The position numbers and the translations under genes are program-made. The notes under the pieces are model-generated. The model made no database searches and was not told the DNA's origin. It saw nothing but the letters and a program-made list of their open reading frames with translations. Shown here in pieces: positions 62,508 to 64,000 of a stretch of DNA of 64,000 nucleotides (position 1 is the first letter of the stretch; each line of letters starts with the position of its first letter). The DNA is from Craspedostauros australis (Eukaryota > Bacillariophyta > Bacillariophyceae > Mastogloiales > Achnanthaceae): NCBI GenBank assembly GCA_026770025.1, contig JAMXDE010000003.1, positions 2,976,001-3,040,000 on the forward strand, given 5' to 3'.

Positions 62508-64000
62508 CGTGCTGCTGCAAATAAATAGCTGAGTGAAGTGGAGTGCTCTTCTCCAATTGGATATGGCTCGAGTGTGTTGGCAATGCAGATGAAAGATCCT
62601 AGCTGCTCTATTCTTGCGTTTGTTGTTGTTCTTGTTGTTGGTGTTGCTGCCGTGGTTTGTTTTGGTTTGGGTTGCTCCTGGGCTGATTTTGTGACAGAAG
62701 AGAGAGAGATGGAGAGAGAGAGACAGAGACCACGCAGACAGAGGCCCAAACGACGACAAACCAAGGAGAGGCCAGGTTTCGCGACGTGACGGGAAGAAAG
62801 GAGACAGACACGACGAAGCGCACAAAACAGAAAGTGCCTCTGTTGCCTACGATTGTGTGGCTTTCTGATCGTAGCCCACGCCCGCGCACATTTCCATCTC
62901 CGACTCCCTCCCTCCGCGATCCACGCGCGAAGAATATCGCAGATGCAACAGCGTCTCTCACACCACTCCTGTTGCAGACAACAAAGCGTGCTTGGGCTAC
63001 AAAAAAGTGGTCGTGGGCTGATTTTCGTTGGGTGTAATGGCTCTTCAAATGCCGACGTTGTGCCCCGATGACAAATCGGCCAGTCGGCAATTAGACTTGC
63101 CACGGTTAATTGATGATCGTTCTTCGGGATTGCACCCATGACTCTGCGAACAGGGCTGCTCGCGCTTGTGTCTGTGACAATCGACTGAAATGATCATTTG
63201 ATTACTTCGACTATATCTCGAAACCTAGTTTCCCTTTGATCCCTTCGACTGAAAAAGGGGCACGGATGAAAGATGCCCCTGGAGAATTGAGGTCTTGGTT
63301 GGCTGCTGGTGACGTACTTTGCCTACTTTGGTGACTGGTGCATTCGAAGCTTCATAATTGTTGGCATTTGTCATCCGCCAGACAGCACAACAAATTCTGC
63401 GAGAGGCTCTATGTCACGTTGATGTGTGATGTGCGATGTGTGATGTGCGATGTGTGATGTGTGATGTGAGAGGTGAGAGATTGTTGGTGATGGGTGATGG
63501 ATTGATCAGGCAGATCGCAGGCCAGCAATGGCAGCAGGTTGATCCCATGCGAAAGGGTGCGGCGAAAATCCTCTATGGCCGTACGATGACGCCATCCATC
63601 GGCCATCATGGCAAGCCAACGGCACACACAGTCATTGAATCAGTTGCGGATGGTGCAAGAACGATCTGGACATTGTTGGGCAGGTGATCATAACGACGTT
63701 TTGCTGTTGGCGGGTCAGCGCGGTACGAGCAGATCGCATTCGCTACGAGCCACTCTACTTTCCTGTTCTCGTACGAGCTGCGATACCAGCTACGTGCATG
63801 AATCATGCATCGGCTCCTGGTACGGCCGTGACTGCAACTGCGACGGCGAATACGACGAGCTACTCCTATCATCACTGCTGCCCTTTTGGTTTAGAAATGG
63901 AATGATGTTGGGCTCGAAGCGGGTGGGCGAAGAGGAGATGTTACGCAGATGTCTCGTTCGGGGCTCCCACAACAATAATGCCAAACCAGACGCTTAGTTA
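62508..64000. other. Promoter side of the previous gene and window end
   Basis: No supported gene. The first 500 bases hold the 5' UTR/promoter of the minus-strand gene and a GAGA-rich run (about 62700-62728). A plus-strand frame at about 63470-63684 ends at a GT and could be an exon of a gene leaving the window, but it has no recognisable domain. Confidence 0.4.
63421..63469. repeat. GATGTGY 7-base tandem repeat
   Basis: Seven units of seven bases: GATGTGT and GATGTGC alternate, and the last unit is GATGTGA. Confidence 0.9.

Noticed and set aside
63470-63997. Plus-strand frames at the right edge of the window
   Set aside because: Could be a first exon but lack a domain, leader or confirmed acceptor downstream within the window.

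Overview
This is a gene-dense eukaryotic nuclear segment, most likely from a photosynthetic stramenopile (ochrophyte) in or near the diatoms. Three things point there. The protein at 1886-2590 begins with a signal peptide running straight into an Ala-Ala-Phe junction, the classic bipartite presequence for a red-algal-derived complex plastid. The protein at 61653-62507 has the domain layout of a family I know from diatoms and relatives. The Ty1/copia elements and the PPR protein are also of the sort seen in those genomes. The species is not identifiable from the sequence alone.

Layout. 0-6 kb: a tiny two-exon membrane protein, a plastid-targeted protein and a Nup88-like nucleoporin. 6-16 kb: a zinc deaminase, a large PPR protein, ribosomal protein uL13, pyrroline-5-carboxylate reductase and ATP phosphoribosyltransferase. 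16-19 kb: an orphan seven-helix membrane protein and mitochondrial bL25. 19.3-22.5 kb: a gene-poor stretch with two related minisatellites. 22.5-31 kb: an RsmE-type rRNA methyltransferase, a GT31-like glycosyltransferase, tRNA 2'-phosphotransferase, an EIF1AD homologue and a secretory-signal/ANTH-domain protein. 31-43 kb: adenylate kinase 6, NAA15, an LYR-motif protein, a choline-transporter-like protein (SLC44/PNS1) and diphthine synthase DPH5. 43.9-59.6 kb: two nested copia retrotransposons, an old broken one carrying a young whole-looking one inside its LTR. 59.6-64 kb: mostly non-coding, plus the ochrophyte-family protein.

Most genes are housekeeping and stand alone. The recurring theme is RNA and protein making: uL13, bL25m, AK6 (18S maturation), RsmE, TPT1 (tRNA splicing), EIF1AD, DPH5 (eEF2 diphthamide), NAA15 (N-terminal acetylation) and the PPR protein. 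There is no operon-like order. Genes are packed as divergent or convergent pairs with short spacers. Introns are few, about 190-475 bases, GT-AG, with donors such as GTGAGT, GTAAGT, GTACGT, GTGCGT and GTATGT. I resolved eleven introns in nine host genes by reading across the junctions, and each leaves an uninterrupted frame. No tRNA, rRNA, snRNA or CRISPR array was recognised.
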